A stretch of DNA of 64,000 nt from MVRV01 sp964469905 (GCA_964469905.1 CAYXZW010000002.1:62001-126000); one strand, 5' to 3'. Positions 1 through 9,893 are shown, counted from the stretch's first letter. The notes: generated by a model not told the origin, from the sequence alone. Numbers and translations: made by a program.

Positions 1-65
1 CTTAACAGAAGTTCAATGTAGTTTGTTCCTATAAATCCGGAACCACCGGTAACAAGTATTCTCAT
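1..65 (-). CDS. NAD-dependent sugar epimerase/dehydratase, N-terminus only
   Basis: Only the first 21 codons are inside the window; the gene continues past position 1. It begins MRILVTGGSGFIGTNYIELL. The TGGSGFIG segment at residues 6-13 is the glycine-rich NAD(P)-binding loop of short-chain dehydrogenase/epimerases acting on nucleotide sugars. It follows the bi-domain dehydrogenase gene in the same direction after a gap of about 100 bases in which nothing else was seen, so it is probably part of the same polysaccharide operon. Substrate and exact reaction (4-epimerase, 4,6-dehydratase and so on) cannot be told from this fragment. Confidence 0.75.
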   Translation of the reverse strand, partial: MRILVTGGSGFIGTNYIELLL

Positions 66-165
66 CTATTGTTTTCCTCTTGAAAGTTTTTTACGGTTCT
101 CGAATATCGTATGTTAGTTAAGCGTCATCAATTCGGATAAAAGCTCCAGATGATTTCCGGATCAT

Positions 166-2337
166 TTAAGCAGACGATATTTCTATTGCTAATTTTGTTG
201 TTTCAAAAAGACTTTCTAACTCTATAGGGCAGTTATTATTTGCCTTATCAAGGAGAAATTTCGACATAATATCGAGCTCTTCAAAATGACCTTTCTTAGA
301 TGTTTTACTATTCATACTTTGAACTTGCGCGCCATAACCCACTATTGATTTATAATCATCTACGATTATACTTTTCTCGTCGAAATGTATTTCCAAACAT
401 TCCTTAGATAGGATTTTTGACCCTACTGCAAAATACTCCAAAGTTGCTATTGATCCATCTTCATATTCAAACAAAATGCTCCGGTTATCAGAGCTACTTA
501 TGCTTGTGGTTTTTGGTGAAATACTGGCGGCAGCAAAGGATTTTACTGGTGATCCGACCAGATAGGAAAATAGATCGATGATATGACATGCTTCACCGAT
601 AATTCGGCCGCCACCTTCTGCAGTATGAACCCAATGTCCTAAAGGTACGTAACCTGCATTCATTCGATAATGAATAAACAGCGGATTTATTCTTTTTTGA
701 GTATGTCTCTTCAATTCCTGAATGTACGGCGAAAAGCGCCGATTAAATCCAACCATAAGGAATGGTTTTTCGCCTGGCCTTAATGGGGCATGAAGAATAT
801 CATTATCACTATATATTTTTTTAATGCTGCTCAATTCTTCAAGAGTTGTGCAAAGTGGTTTTTCGACAAAAGTATTTTTACCAGCATGCAATGCGTCAAG
901 AACCATTGAGCCATGTAAATTATGCCGCGTGCAAATCATTACCAGATCAACATCCGGATCTGAAAGTATATCTTGAAAATTTGATGTTGCATATGCCGCT
1001 TCGTAGCGTTTGGCTGCGGATTGTGCTTTTAATCCTGTTCGACTGCAGAGGGCGTGTATTTTATATTTATCACTTAAGCCAGCTAGGTTGGGAAGATGAA
1101 CCTCTGTCGAGAAACCTCCTGCCCCCACGAGAGCTACCCGAATTTTTGGTGACTCATTCTTTTTAAAATTAAATACAGGTACCTTTCTTTCCGTTTCAAC
1201 AATATTCGAAGATTCATCGATAGAGCCTGCATTATATTCTAAAAGAACTATCATAGGTTTTTCGGGTCCTTTTAGAACCTCAAAAGCCTTATCTACATGA
1301 TCAATTGAATATACGGCATGAATAAGTGGTTCGATAATGACTTTCCCAGACTGAAGCAGGCGAAGGTACTCCTCCATGTTACGATTTTCCGTCCAACGTA
1401 CATAGGCATAAGGATAGTCAACACCATTTTCTTCATAGGTTGGATCATAACGCCCTGGTCCATAGGATGAGGAAATAAGAAAATCTATTTCTTTTGAGTA
1501 AACATCTTCCCTCTTAAATGCATCCCCCCATACGCCAACCATGATCATTCGGCCTTTCCGCCGAGTCATGGCGAAGGCATCGGATAAAGCCTGATTTTGA
1601 TTTGTCGTTGCACAGAAAATAATTGCGTCCGCGCCGTAGCCGCCCGTGAAATGCATCACAGCTTTAATAGCATCTTCTTTCAGCGGGTTTAAAACTAAAT
1701 CTGCTCCCAACCGCGCAGCCATGATCAGGCGTGTTTCGTCCACATCCACTACAACAACTCTGGCTCCAGAATTCTTCAGTATCTGTGAAACTATTTGGCC
1801 GATACCACCTGCTCCAAAAACCACAACATATTCGCCCAACTGCACAGAAGCTCTGCGGACACTTTGAATTGCAATGCCTCCCAAAGCAACTGTTGATGCC
1901 AGACGATAGCCTAACTGATCTGGCATGCGGATGACCAGATTACTCGACACAGAGGCAAATTCAGCATGATTCGCACCACCCCCTGCGGCCGCCACCATAT
2001 CACCAGGCCGAACATTACTTACACCATCACCCACGGTAATGACATCTCCTGCCAGTGAATATCCTAAGGGCATTTCGCTATTCAATCTATCAGTTACTTT
2101 TGCTAAAGTACGTGCAATCCCGTCATGAGAAGCCATTTCTAAAACCTGACGCACTTTTTCAGGCTTTTCCAGGGCTCTTTCCAGAATTGATTTATTGCTC
2201 CCGGCTAAACTCGTAAGCTCAGTTCCAGTGGAGATGCATGAGTTTCTGACTTTGATTAATACGGAACCTTTAGATATCGCAGGGCAAGGCACTTCTGTTG
2301 GAGAAACCAGTCCTTTTTTGATTAACACTTGCTTCAT
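166..2337 (-). CDS. Zinc-type alcohol dehydrogenase / Gfo-Idh-MocA oxidoreductase fusion
   Basis: A 723-residue two-domain oxidoreductase. Residues 1-370 resemble medium-chain alcohol dehydrogenases, with the nucleotide-binding loop GAGGIG at 175-180. The usual catalytic GHE triplet is replaced by GYS near residue 92, so the first domain may not be an ordinary zinc dehydrogenase. Residues 398-723 form a Gfo/Idh/MocA oxidoreductase with a second Rossmann motif (GAGGFS, 405-410) and the EKP motif at 492-494 that carries the conserved lysine. Similar bi-domain proteins are known from surface-polysaccharide clusters, where they are thought to oxidise or epimerise sugar nucleotides. The ATG is supported by an AAGGAG about ten bases upstream. 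Substrate unknown. Confidence 0.85.
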   Translation of the reverse strand: MKQVLIKKGLVSPTEVPCPAISKGSVLIKVRNSCISTGTELTSLAGSNKSILERALEKPEKVRQVLEMASHDGIARTLAKVTDRLNSEMPLGYSLAGDVITVGDGVSNVRPGDMVAAAGGGANHAEFASVSSNLVIRMPDQLGYRLASTVALGGIAIQSVRRASVQLGEYVVVFGAGGIGQIVSQILKNSGARVVVVDVDETRLIMAARLGADLVLNPLKEDAIKAVMHFTGGYGADAIIFCATTNQNQALSDAFAMTRRKGRMIMVGVWGDAFKREDVYSKEIDFLISSSYGPGRYDPTYEENGVDYPYAYVRWTENRNMEEYLRLLQSGKVIIEPLIHAVYSIDHVDKAFEVLKGPEKPMIVLLEYNAGSIDESSNIVETERKVPVFNFKKNESPKIRVALVGAGGFSTEVHLPNLAGLSDKYKIHALCSRTGLKAQSAAKRYEAAYATSNFQDILSDPDVDLVMICTRHNLHGSMVLDALHAGKNTFVEKPLCTTLEELSSIKKIYSDNDILHAPLRPGEKPFLMVGFNRRFSPYIQELKRHTQKRINPLFIHYRMNAGYVPLGHWVHTAEGGGRIIGEACHIIDLFSYLVGSPVKSFAAASISPKTTSISSSDNRSILFEYEDGSIATLEYFAVGSKILSKECLEIHFDEKSIIVDDYKSIVGYGAQVQSMNSKTSKKGHFEELDIMSKFLLDKANNNCPIELESLFETTKLAIEISSA

Positions 2338-2379
2338 TTTGTGCTGACTCCTTTGATAGTTTCTCCAGCTTACGTCAGA

Positions 2380-3285
2380 TCATGGCAGCTTTCGCAACGT
2401 TGACACGAAAGCCCCTGTTTTTTTAAACATCCTTTGGAACATACAAAAGGGAACAAAAGCCAATAGCAGATATTTATAGTACCATACGCGTCCATTCCGT
2501 CGGACACACTGAAACATCTTCTTCGTCTGCAAATAATTTTGGATAGACAGTGCCCAGTTATCTGTGCTCAGCAAGTAATTGGTTTTTATAACTTCAAAGC
2601 CGACTTTACTTGCCAAAATTTCAATCGCTGGAGGCGAAAATAAATAGAGATGCCTGGGAATGTGCAAACTTCCCCAATATTGCTGAAACAGGGAATGGTC
2701 CCAACTGTCAGTGTTGGGTGTTTCCAGCAATATAAATCCACCAGGTTTGAGAATACGGTGGGCTTTTCTCAATTCTTCTATTGGATCAGTTACATGTTCA
2801 ATCAAGTTATTCATAATTACAAGATCAAAGTATTCGACAACATCAATATCCTGCATAGTTCCTGTGATAATGTTACGCCCATTTTTTCTGCCTCTTTCCG
2901 CAATTTCATCATTAAATTCGACACCCGTCAATTCAAGATCGGGGTACTTCTTTTTAAGCAAATCAAAATAAGGCGCATCAGCGCAACCCACATCAATCAT
3001 CTTCCCTCGTGTTCCGATCAAATTCTTATATTCGCTAAATCTGGATAAATAGACAAGGTGATAAAGAAGAGAAACGACACCTCGCTCGGAGGCATTATAA
3101 CCATGATAATCTGGTGGATAGTATGTCAATAATTCGTCGAGAGTGGGCATGGGGGAGAGCGCCATAATCCCGCACCTTTGACACCTTAAAAAAGAGAAAT
3201 TGCCTTTGACATCATATTCCCTGTCAAATAGATCCGTTAAGTCACATTCTAATTGCATCTCGTCACACAATATGCAGTTGGGCAT
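2380..3285 (-). CDS. Class I SAM methyltransferase with N-terminal zinc-ribbon-like cysteines
   Basis: A 301-residue protein beginning with two CxxC pairs (C4/C7 and C35/C38), typical of a small zinc-binding cap. These are followed by a Rossmann methyltransferase core with SAM motif I MIDVGCADA at 95-103 and an acidic/NNLIEHV motif further on. Such proteins methylate sugars or sugar nucleotides in polysaccharide clusters. The start codon overlaps the stop of the upstream radical SAM gene as TAATG, so the two are translationally coupled. The methyl acceptor is unknown. Confidence 0.85.
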   Translation of the reverse strand: MPNCILCDEMQLECDLTDLFDREYDVKGNFSFLRCQRCGIMALSPMPTLDELLTYYPPDYHGYNASERGVVSLLYHLVYLSRFSEYKNLIGTRGKMIDVGCADAPYFDLLKKKYPDLELTGVEFNDEIAERGRKNGRNIITGTMQDIDVVEYFDLVIMNNLIEHVTDPIEELRKAHRILKPGGFILLETPNTDSWDHSLFQQYWGSLHIPRHLYLFSPPAIEILASKVGFEVIKTNYLLSTDNWALSIQNYLQTKKMFQCVRRNGRVWYYKYLLLAFVPFCMFQRMFKKTGAFVSTLRKLP

Positions 3286-4394
3286 TATTTCTTATCCATC
3301 AGGTATTCTCTAATAAAAGATTCAGACATTGCTGGTAAACAATTTTGTATATTATTATTGCTGTAATAGGGATTTTTTAGCATTTCAGATTGAATTTTCT
3401 GTAAAGATTTTTCTCGAATATTACCATAACTTATTTGAATAAGTGGACAGGAAACTATATCACCATATGGTTGTAATCCTATTTTCTCTCTTGCCGCGGG
3501 ACACTTAATGACCGTCAGACTGGAATACATATCAGTTCGGTTATTCCATGATTTTGAAAGCAACCAGAAAAAATACAGTTTCGCTTCTTCTGTTAACATC
3601 AAATCTATCCTATTTTTATTAGCTCCGGTTAAGCAGCAGGGGGTAATTTGAAGTAAACACCCCAATTTTTTTGCTAAATGAAAAGTATAGATGATGTCGT
3701 CTTTTTGTACTTTGGCATTGGTTAAAATTGTGTTTAAAGAAACGTGAATTTTATGTTTTTTACAATGATGAATATTTTCAAGGATTTTATTATAACCCCC
3801 TTTAACCCTATTTCTATCGTGTAAGTCTTCAAAAGCAGAGTCAAAGCCCATTTCAATTCCGTCCAAACCGCATTCTTTCAATTTTTCTATCTTGCTTTCT
3901 GTAAGCAATGTGCCGTTCGTACATAGCATTACGAGGCGTCTGTGATACTTTTTGATATATTTCACCAACTCATATACGGTTTCTTCTTCCAGCATGGGTT
4001 CGCCGCCATTTAAAGAAAATTGAAAGGCTCCAAGTTCAACCGCCTGATCAACAGCATTCTTAAATTCATCAATAGTTAACTTCTCTTTCAATTCTTTATC
4101 TTTATTGAAAGCTAACCGGCAGGAGCACTGTTCACATGCCGAATTGCAGCGATAGGTGATGGCCAATTCCAAAGAGCGTAGGCATCCCCTTCCCTGAGTT
4201 GCCCTCAGAAAACCATTAATCACATAGCGCCATATAATCGGATATGACAGTATTATAATTATACTCTGAATTACTCGATTGAAAAAGATTCGATAAAAAA
4301 TAAACCTCTGCAAGAATTTGCTTGATTTTACACGTTCGAACTCTTCGTGAAATTTCTGTATCTTGACACTTGATATTATGTCATTCAGTTCCAT
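3285..4394 (-). CDS. Radical SAM protein with partial SPASM-like tail
   Basis: This 369-residue protein has the radical SAM cluster motif CNSACEQC (C83, C87, C90) and the GGEP motif at 130-133, which binds the SAM amino group. Cysteines at 298, 316 and 352 lie where SPASM proteins bind auxiliary iron-sulfur clusters, but the set looks incomplete. A hydrophobic stretch at residues 40-58 may associate with the membrane. The gene is visibly more AT-rich than the asnB and polymerase genes around it. Such enzymes perform radical chemistry on sugars or peptides; the substrate is unknown. It sits between asnB and a methyltransferase, so a tailoring role on the glycan is likely. Confidence 0.8.
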   Translation of the reverse strand: MELNDIISSVKIQKFHEEFERVKSSKFLQRFIFYRIFFNRVIQSIIIILSYPIIWRYVINGFLRATQGRGCLRSLELAITYRCNSACEQCSCRLAFNKDKELKEKLTIDEFKNAVDQAVELGAFQFSLNGGEPMLEEETVYELVKYIKKYHRRLVMLCTNGTLLTESKIEKLKECGLDGIEMGFDSAFEDLHDRNRVKGGYNKILENIHHCKKHKIHVSLNTILTNAKVQKDDIIYTFHLAKKLGCLLQITPCCLTGANKNRIDLMLTEEAKLYFFWLLSKSWNNRTDMYSSLTVIKCPAAREKIGLQPYGDIVSCPLIQISYGNIREKSLQKIQSEMLKNPYYSNNNIQNCLPAMSESFIREYLMDKK

Positions 4395-4428
4395 AAAAAC
4401 ATCTCCGGTCAGATCAATGGCCGATTCA

Positions 4429-6330
4429 TTAATTTACGTTGGTGAGGAAAGTCTTCTTCCATATCATGAAGACAAGAAGTCCCCAGATTTCGAAACCAAA
4501 CGATTCTTTCCTCTTATAATGAAGATCAAGCATTTTTCGGACATTTTTCGCATGAAATATCCCTGATTCTCGAAGGGATTTTTCAGATAAGTATTCTTCT
4601 ATTAAGTTAACAAGTTGATTTCTTGTCCATTGATGAACAGGAATGCTAAACCCTTGTTTGGGACGGTTTGCCATATGAACTGGAAATTTCCTTGCCATAT
4701 AACGCTTCAGAATATGCTTACTGGAAGTAAGATCCTTCAATTTTAATTCTGCCGGTAGTTTTAATGCCCATTCTACAATGCGATGGTCAAGCCACGGAGA
4801 ACGAACCTCGAGACCATGGGCCATACTCATGCGATCGACCTTGGCAAGGATGTCATTGGGGAGATACTCGCAACTATCTGCAATTTGGAGCGAAATCAGA
4901 TCAGGATTATAATAATCAACATTGTGTTTTGATGACATATAGTTAAATGTATCATAAGAATCCGCAAGATTAGATAAAAAATCGTCCGACAACAAATTAC
5001 CTTTGTCTTCTGAACACCAAGTGCCGTTCCATGAAAAATGGGCACATCCTGGGGGCATAAGAAGCCCGCGTGAAAACCGTTTCAATTTGTACTCTAATGA
5101 TACTTTACTATCCGATATCGGTATATGACTGACCAATGAGTTTGTCAATCGCAACATACTTAATGGAATATATTTTCTTATCATTTTTGCTAATAAAGTC
5201 GCCTGATAGGTTAAATATCCGGCAAAGGTTTCATCTCCTCCATCTCCCCCAAGGACTACTTTAACGCTCTTGGATGTATCCCGACTTAATAGATATACGG
5301 GAAGGGCCGAAGAGTCAGCTAATGGTTCATCCGCATGATAAATTAAAGATGGTAAATTTTTCCCGACATCCGGGGTTATTTCAAAAACTTTAATCTCCAT
5401 GTCGAGTGATTTGGCGATCTCCCTTGCATATTTTTCTTCATTAAAACTTTTTTCGCCAAAGCTTGCGGTAAAGGCAGATACATCCGCTCCAAGTTCCCTG
5501 GTCTTCCAAGCAACTAAAGACGAGTCCACTCCACCGGAGAGAAAAATTCCAACTGGAACGTCACTTCTCAACCTTATTCTAACTGAATCTGATAAAAGAC
5601 TGTCCAACTCGTCAATGGCTTCATCTTCATTTCGCGGTGAGTTGTTGACGTTGTGAAATTCGCTGAAGCTCCAATAAATATTTCTACGAATCTTTTCCTT
5701 TGAAAAAACCATGGTGCTGCCAGGCATGATGCGCTTTATGTTTTTCAGCATAGTTCTCTCAGTTGGGATATAATTGAGTGAGAGATAGTCATATAGCGCT
5801 GAACAATCTAATTCCCTTGGAACCGCAGGATGCAGAATAATAGACTTAATTTCTGATGCAAAAACTACCCAATCCTGATCATTATAATAAAATAACGGTT
5901 TTTCACCAAAACGATCCCTTGCAAGAATAAGCTGTCGCTCCCGCAAGTCGGCAATAGCAATGGCATACATCCCATTCAGATGGGAAAACATTTCAGTTCC
6001 CTTTTCTTCATACAGATGCACGATGACTTCCGTATCTGATTTAGAACGAAAATGATGATTCCTCGCAAGCAATTCATCCTTTAATTCTAAATAATTATAT
6101 ATTTCGCCATTAAAAATGACAATGACAGAACCATCCTCATTTGTCATTGGTTGAGAACCACCATCAATATCTATAATTGAAAGCCGCCTGTGTCCGAAGC
6201 CGAATACGTTACTATTATAAAATCCTTCACCATCGGGGCCTCGGTGTTTGAGCGATAAGGCCATTGCCTTAATTAATTCCCCCTCAATGGGTTTATCGTT
6301 TTTAGAAAATATTCCCGCAATGCCGCACAT
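4429..6330 (-). CDS. asnB: Glutamine-hydrolysing asparagine synthase-like amidotransferase
   Basis: A 633-residue AsnB-type enzyme. Cys2 after the initiator Met (MCGIAG) is the glutaminase nucleophile of the N-terminal Ntn domain (about 1-190). The ATP pyrophosphatase loop SGGVDSS lies at 265-271 in the synthetase domain. The family forms an amide from a carboxylate, glutamine and ATP. In polysaccharide loci these paralogues are thought to amidate uronic acids or other acidic groups rather than make free asparagine. A second copy lies at 22-24 kb, so two different carboxylates may be amidated. Length is normal and key residues are intact. Confidence 0.9.
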   Translation of the reverse strand: MCGIAGIFSKNDKPIEGELIKAMALSLKHRGPDGEGFYNSNVFGFGHRRLSIIDIDGGSQPMTNEDGSVIVIFNGEIYNYLELKDELLARNHHFRSKSDTEVIVHLYEEKGTEMFSHLNGMYAIAIADLRERQLILARDRFGEKPLFYYNDQDWVVFASEIKSIILHPAVPRELDCSALYDYLSLNYIPTERTMLKNIKRIMPGSTMVFSKEKIRRNIYWSFSEFHNVNNSPRNEDEAIDELDSLLSDSVRIRLRSDVPVGIFLSGGVDSSLVAWKTRELGADVSAFTASFGEKSFNEEKYAREIAKSLDMEIKVFEITPDVGKNLPSLIYHADEPLADSSALPVYLLSRDTSKSVKVVLGGDGGDETFAGYLTYQATLLAKMIRKYIPLSMLRLTNSLVSHIPISDSKVSLEYKLKRFSRGLLMPPGCAHFSWNGTWCSEDKGNLLSDDFLSNLADSYDTFNYMSSKHNVDYYNPDLISLQIADSCEYLPNDILAKVDRMSMAHGLEVRSPWLDHRIVEWALKLPAELKLKDLTSSKHILKRYMARKFPVHMANRPKQGFSIPVHQWTRNQLVNLIEEYLSEKSLRESGIFHAKNVRKMLDLHYKRKESFGFEIWGLLVFMIWKKTFLTNVN

Positions 6331-6389
6331 TCTGAATAACCTACCAAAGGATAAAGAAAAGATGTGAAGAGGGTATGTGTCTTACTTTA

Positions 6390-8078
6390 TTACTTTTTTT
6401 CGACTAAGAAACTACCAATTGCTAATGCATCCAATTTTGTCTTTAAAAAACAATTAATTGCCTGAAGAGGTGTGTTTATTAAAGGTTCATCTTTAATGTT
6501 AAAGGATGTATTGAGTACCACCGGATGTCCAGTCTTTTCACCAATGCTTTTAATTAAATCATAATAGATTCCGTTTTCTTCACGGGAAACAGTATGAACT
6601 CTCGATGTTCTATCCTGATGGATAACGGCAGGAAGTAGGTCTATCACTCCAGGTTTCGCCAAGTAGGTATGCGTCATATAAGGAGATGGTGTTTCGTCAT
6701 TATAGAAATATTTTCCAACTTCATTGAGCAGAACAGAAGGGGCTAATGGCCTGAATAGCTCTCTATATTTTACTTTTTCATTAACTATCTTTTTCATTTC
6801 AGCGATTGATGGATTTGCCAATATACTCCTTGCTCCCAAGGCTCTTTGTCCATACTCTGTCCCCCCTTGAAACCACCCGACAATCTTACCCCTGGCAATT
6901 AATTCAGCCGTTCTTTCGATAATGGCTTCTTTGCAGTCTGTATAATCAATGTTAGATTGATCAAGTATCTTTCTTATTTCTTCAGTGTTGAATGAATTGC
7001 CTAATAAAGCATTTTTCAGTGCTGTACGTTTATATGACCCGGAACGTATGCTGGAAAGATAGCATGCTGCACCCAATGCACAACCCGCATCACTGGAAGC
7101 TGGTCCCAAATAAACATTGTTGGAAATTCCAGTTTGCATTATCTTCCCTATGGCTAGGCAATTCATCGCTACGCCCCCGGCTATGCACACATTTCTTATG
7201 CCTGTTAGTTTTATTGCTCTACTTACATATGCAAGGATGCAATCTTCTATCCTTTTCTGGAGACTGGCTGCAAGATTTTTATCGCGCTCTGAAGGATCTA
7301 TAAATACCTTATTCGATTTGCCAAATAGCTTTTCACATTTTTTGCTGAATAATGTTTTACTTCCATGGGGGTAGGAAAAATAACTCGTATCGATTTCAAA
7401 CCTGCCATCATCGGATATGTGCATTATTTCCTTGAATTGATCATAATATACAGGTGCCCCATAGGCCGAAAGCCCCATCACTTTATATTGATCAGTATAA
7501 TAACTAAAGCCCAAAAATTGTGTAAATGCTGAATACACTAAGCCAAGTGAGTGCGGCCACAAAGTTGATTCTATATGTTTAATATCCTTTCCCTTTCCAT
7601 AACCAATCCAAGATGTCTCCCACTCACCAGCGCCATCAATACTAACTATTGTGGCATCTTGATAAGGCGAAATCATGAATGCACTTGCAGCATGACACAA
7701 ATGATGAGGAATCAGACTGATCGCACCTTCATATTGGAGCTTTTCTCGTATTATCGTTTTTATGAAGTTGAATTTTGCAAACTTGAAAGATTTTCTCAAT
7801 AAATCTGGGGCATGACATATGTTTCTTATTCCGAAGATCATCCGTTCTTTTTGGTAAAGCTGTGGACAAAAATAATAACCTACCTCATCAACATCCCTTA
7901 TTGTTATTCCAGCTTTTGCTAAGCAGAAATGAATACTGTTTATCGGAAAAGACGAGTCAAATTTTATTCTTGTATATCTTTCTTCTTCTGCAGCGGCTAC
8001 AACTTCGCCATGCTCATTAACGATTGCCGCAGCCGCATTGTATTCACCAAGACCTGCAATACCCAAATAGAACTTCAT
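6390..8078 (-). CDS. Carbamoyltransferase, NodU/CmcH/TobZ family
   Basis: This 562-residue protein has the two-part structure of O-carbamoyltransferases. The N-terminal ASKHA-like domain carries HHLCHA at 125-130 (metal-binding histidines) and DGAGE at 148-152. The C-terminal carbamoyltransferase domain contains GQRALGARSILA. The family moves a carbamoyl group from carbamoyl phosphate, through carbamoyl-adenylate, onto a hydroxyl; NodU does this on Nod-factor sugars and TobZ on tobramycin. Here it probably carbamoylates a sugar of the glycan. It starts one base after the stop of the GT2 gene, so the two are co-translated. Confidence 0.9.
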   Translation of the reverse strand: MKFYLGIAGLGEYNAAAAIVNEHGEVVAAAEEERYTRIKFDSSFPINSIHFCLAKAGITIRDVDEVGYYFCPQLYQKERMIFGIRNICHAPDLLRKSFKFAKFNFIKTIIREKLQYEGAISLIPHHLCHAASAFMISPYQDATIVSIDGAGEWETSWIGYGKGKDIKHIESTLWPHSLGLVYSAFTQFLGFSYYTDQYKVMGLSAYGAPVYYDQFKEIMHISDDGRFEIDTSYFSYPHGSKTLFSKKCEKLFGKSNKVFIDPSERDKNLAASLQKRIEDCILAYVSRAIKLTGIRNVCIAGGVAMNCLAIGKIMQTGISNNVYLGPASSDAGCALGAACYLSSIRSGSYKRTALKNALLGNSFNTEEIRKILDQSNIDYTDCKEAIIERTAELIARGKIVGWFQGGTEYGQRALGARSILANPSIAEMKKIVNEKVKYRELFRPLAPSVLLNEVGKYFYNDETPSPYMTHTYLAKPGVIDLLPAVIHQDRTSRVHTVSREENGIYYDLIKSIGEKTGHPVVLNTSFNIKDEPLINTPLQAINCFLKTKLDALAIGSFLVEKK

Positions 8079-8079
8079 A

Positions 8080-9069
8080 TCACTGCTGCCTCAAAGAATC
8101 AGACGACCAGACCCTTCTGATGTTATATATTTTTTCTTTTTTGACTGTGTAATAAATTCGATTCTGTACCTCGGCTATCAGGCCATAACATAGAAAATTA
8201 ACACCAAGTACAATGAGAAGGATCGAGAATAAGAGCAGCGCAATATGATCTTTAACACTCTGAATAAATCCGAGGTAAGAAAAAATGGTTAGCATAGCTG
8301 CAATGAAAAAACCTGGCGAAAAGAGGAGCGCTGCCAAAATACCAAAAATTCGTAAGGGTTTACTTAAGTAATGCAAATAAAAAATCAAGAAAATTAAATC
8401 AAGACCTACACCGTACGTTCTAGAAATACCATAATTTGATTTACCCGATACCCGGGGAACATTCTTAATGGGGATTTCAGCTATTCTACAGCCCGAACGC
8501 GATGCCAAAGCAGGTATGAATCTGTGCATTTCTCCGAACAAATCTATATTTTTTAATATACCTCTTCTATATGCGCGAAAGGTTGTCCCAAAATCATGTA
8601 TGTCAATTTTACTAATTTTATGTATCAGATAATTAGCAGCCCTTGACGGCCATTTGCGAGAAACACCCTCTTGTCTGTCTTTTCTCCAGCCGCAGACAAG
8701 ATCATAGCCTTCCTCAATCTTCTTTATAAAAAGTGGTATTTCCTCCGGAAAATGTTGAAGATCAGAGTCCAGTGTAATGATAATTTCACCTTTAGCCTCG
8801 TCAATACCCGCACACAAGGCGGGAGTCTGGCCAAAATTCCTCATCAGTTCAATGACCTGTATTCTTCCATTGCTTATAGCAATGTCTTTCATTATTTCCA
8901 GAGAATGATCCGTACTCCCGTCATCGATAAGGATTAATTCAAAATCATAATTTGTTAGTTCTGCCATAACACTTGAAATTCGAGATATGAATTGACCTAT
9001 AACGGCCTCTTCATTATAAACGGGAGCAACAATTGATATGGATGTGTTATTTGTAAAATTTCTATTCAC
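8080..9069 (-). CDS. GT2 glycosyltransferase, polyprenyl-phosphate sugar synthase type
   Basis: A 329-residue GT2 protein with the nucleotide-binding start IVAPVYNE, the metal-binding DSDLQH at 101-106, and two predicted membrane helices after residue 230. This layout matches GtrB/ArnC/DPM1-like enzymes, which transfer a sugar from a nucleotide donor to undecaprenyl phosphate. The product would feed a membrane GT-C enzyme such as the GT39 protein at 15.4-16.9 kb or the orphan membrane protein at 9.9-11.6 kb. The specific sugar is not known. Confidence 0.88.
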   Translation of the reverse strand: MNRNFTNNTSISIVAPVYNEEAVIGQFISRISSVMAELTNYDFELILIDDGSTDHSLEIMKDIAISNGRIQVIELMRNFGQTPALCAGIDEAKGEIIITLDSDLQHFPEEIPLFIKKIEEGYDLVCGWRKDRQEGVSRKWPSRAANYLIHKISKIDIHDFGTTFRAYRRGILKNIDLFGEMHRFIPALASRSGCRIAEIPIKNVPRVSGKSNYGISRTYGVGLDLIFLIFYLHYLSKPLRIFGILAALLFSPGFFIAAMLTIFSYLGFIQSVKDHIALLLFSILLIVLGVNFLCYGLIAEVQNRIYYTVKKEKIYNIRRVWSSDSLRQQ

Positions 9070-9086
9070 GGTTGACTATCCTCTTA

Positions 9087-9893
9087 CTATATTTTTTTTA
9101 ATAAAGTTAAAGTTGCAAAGGAGAATTTTTCCCCAATAATGTTTCTAAAGAAAAGCTTATCAATATTAAATAGCAACTTGACGGTTTTTTCATTACCTAT
9201 ATTCAAGCATGGAAATGCTTCGGGATTATAATATAGAACATACGAAAGCAGACCGGTAAAGAGTTGATCCACTATTTCGAAATTGCTTGACCTGTAAATT
9301 TCATTTAGAGTTTTTAACCTAAAGGCACTTTCGGTTTCAGCATCGAACATTCCGTTCTTATTATATATTGTACGTCTTATTATTTTGTAAATTTGATTAT
9401 TTTCTGTTGGCTCAAAATTAATAAAATAACCGTTATCCTTTAGCGAATTGTGGACCTTACTTACAAAATCTTTCGCATGGTCGGGAATGTGGTGCAACCC
9501 GCCTATTAATATTATTAAATCATATCTCTTCGAGGGAATATATCTTGTTGCATCGAGATGAAATACTTCAGTAGATGGATTACGCATGCGCACAGCCTCA
9601 ATAATCGCAGAACAATAATCGAATCCTTCATAATGAAAGTCAGTAGTTAAATGTTGCTCTATAATTTGTTTCCCCTCGGCAAAGCCACACATCGGCTCGA
9701 AGATGTGAATCCCGTTTTTCTTAAGGAAGGTATTTTGTTGAAAGAAATATTCCCAGAGCAGATTCTTATATAGAATATGATTTTTCGACTGCCTTGCAGT
9801 AAAATATTTTTGTGCAACTTTCTCATAATGCTGTCTTTGGTTTTCAACCTTACTCATTGTAACAACTGAAGTCAATCCGGTAGTAAATATCAT
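9087..9893 (-). CDS. Class I SAM-dependent methyltransferase
   Basis: A 268-residue methyltransferase-like protein. SAM motif I is FEPMCGFAEG at about 65-74, and the motif LIILIGGLHHI lies in the post-core region. The first ATG is chosen because AGGTGAG lies nine bases upstream; a second ATG at codon 13 (position 9857) lacks a ribosome-binding site. It is AT-rich and sits between a membrane protein and a GT2 gene. It probably modifies a sugar or lipid-linked intermediate, but this is inferred only from its place in the cluster. Confidence 0.75.
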   Translation of the reverse strand: MIFTTGLTSVVTMSKVENQRQHYEKVAQKYFTARQSKNHILYKNLLWEYFFQQNTFLKKNGIHIFEPMCGFAEGKQIIEQHLTTDFHYEGFDYCSAIIEAVRMRNPSTEVFHLDATRYIPSKRYDLIILIGGLHHIPDHAKDFVSKVHNSLKDNGYFINFEPTENNQIYKIIRRTIYNKNGMFDAETESAFRLKTLNEIYRSSNFEIVDQLFTGLLSYVLYYNPEAFPCLNIGNEKTVKLLFNIDKLFFRNIIGEKFSFATLTLLKKI

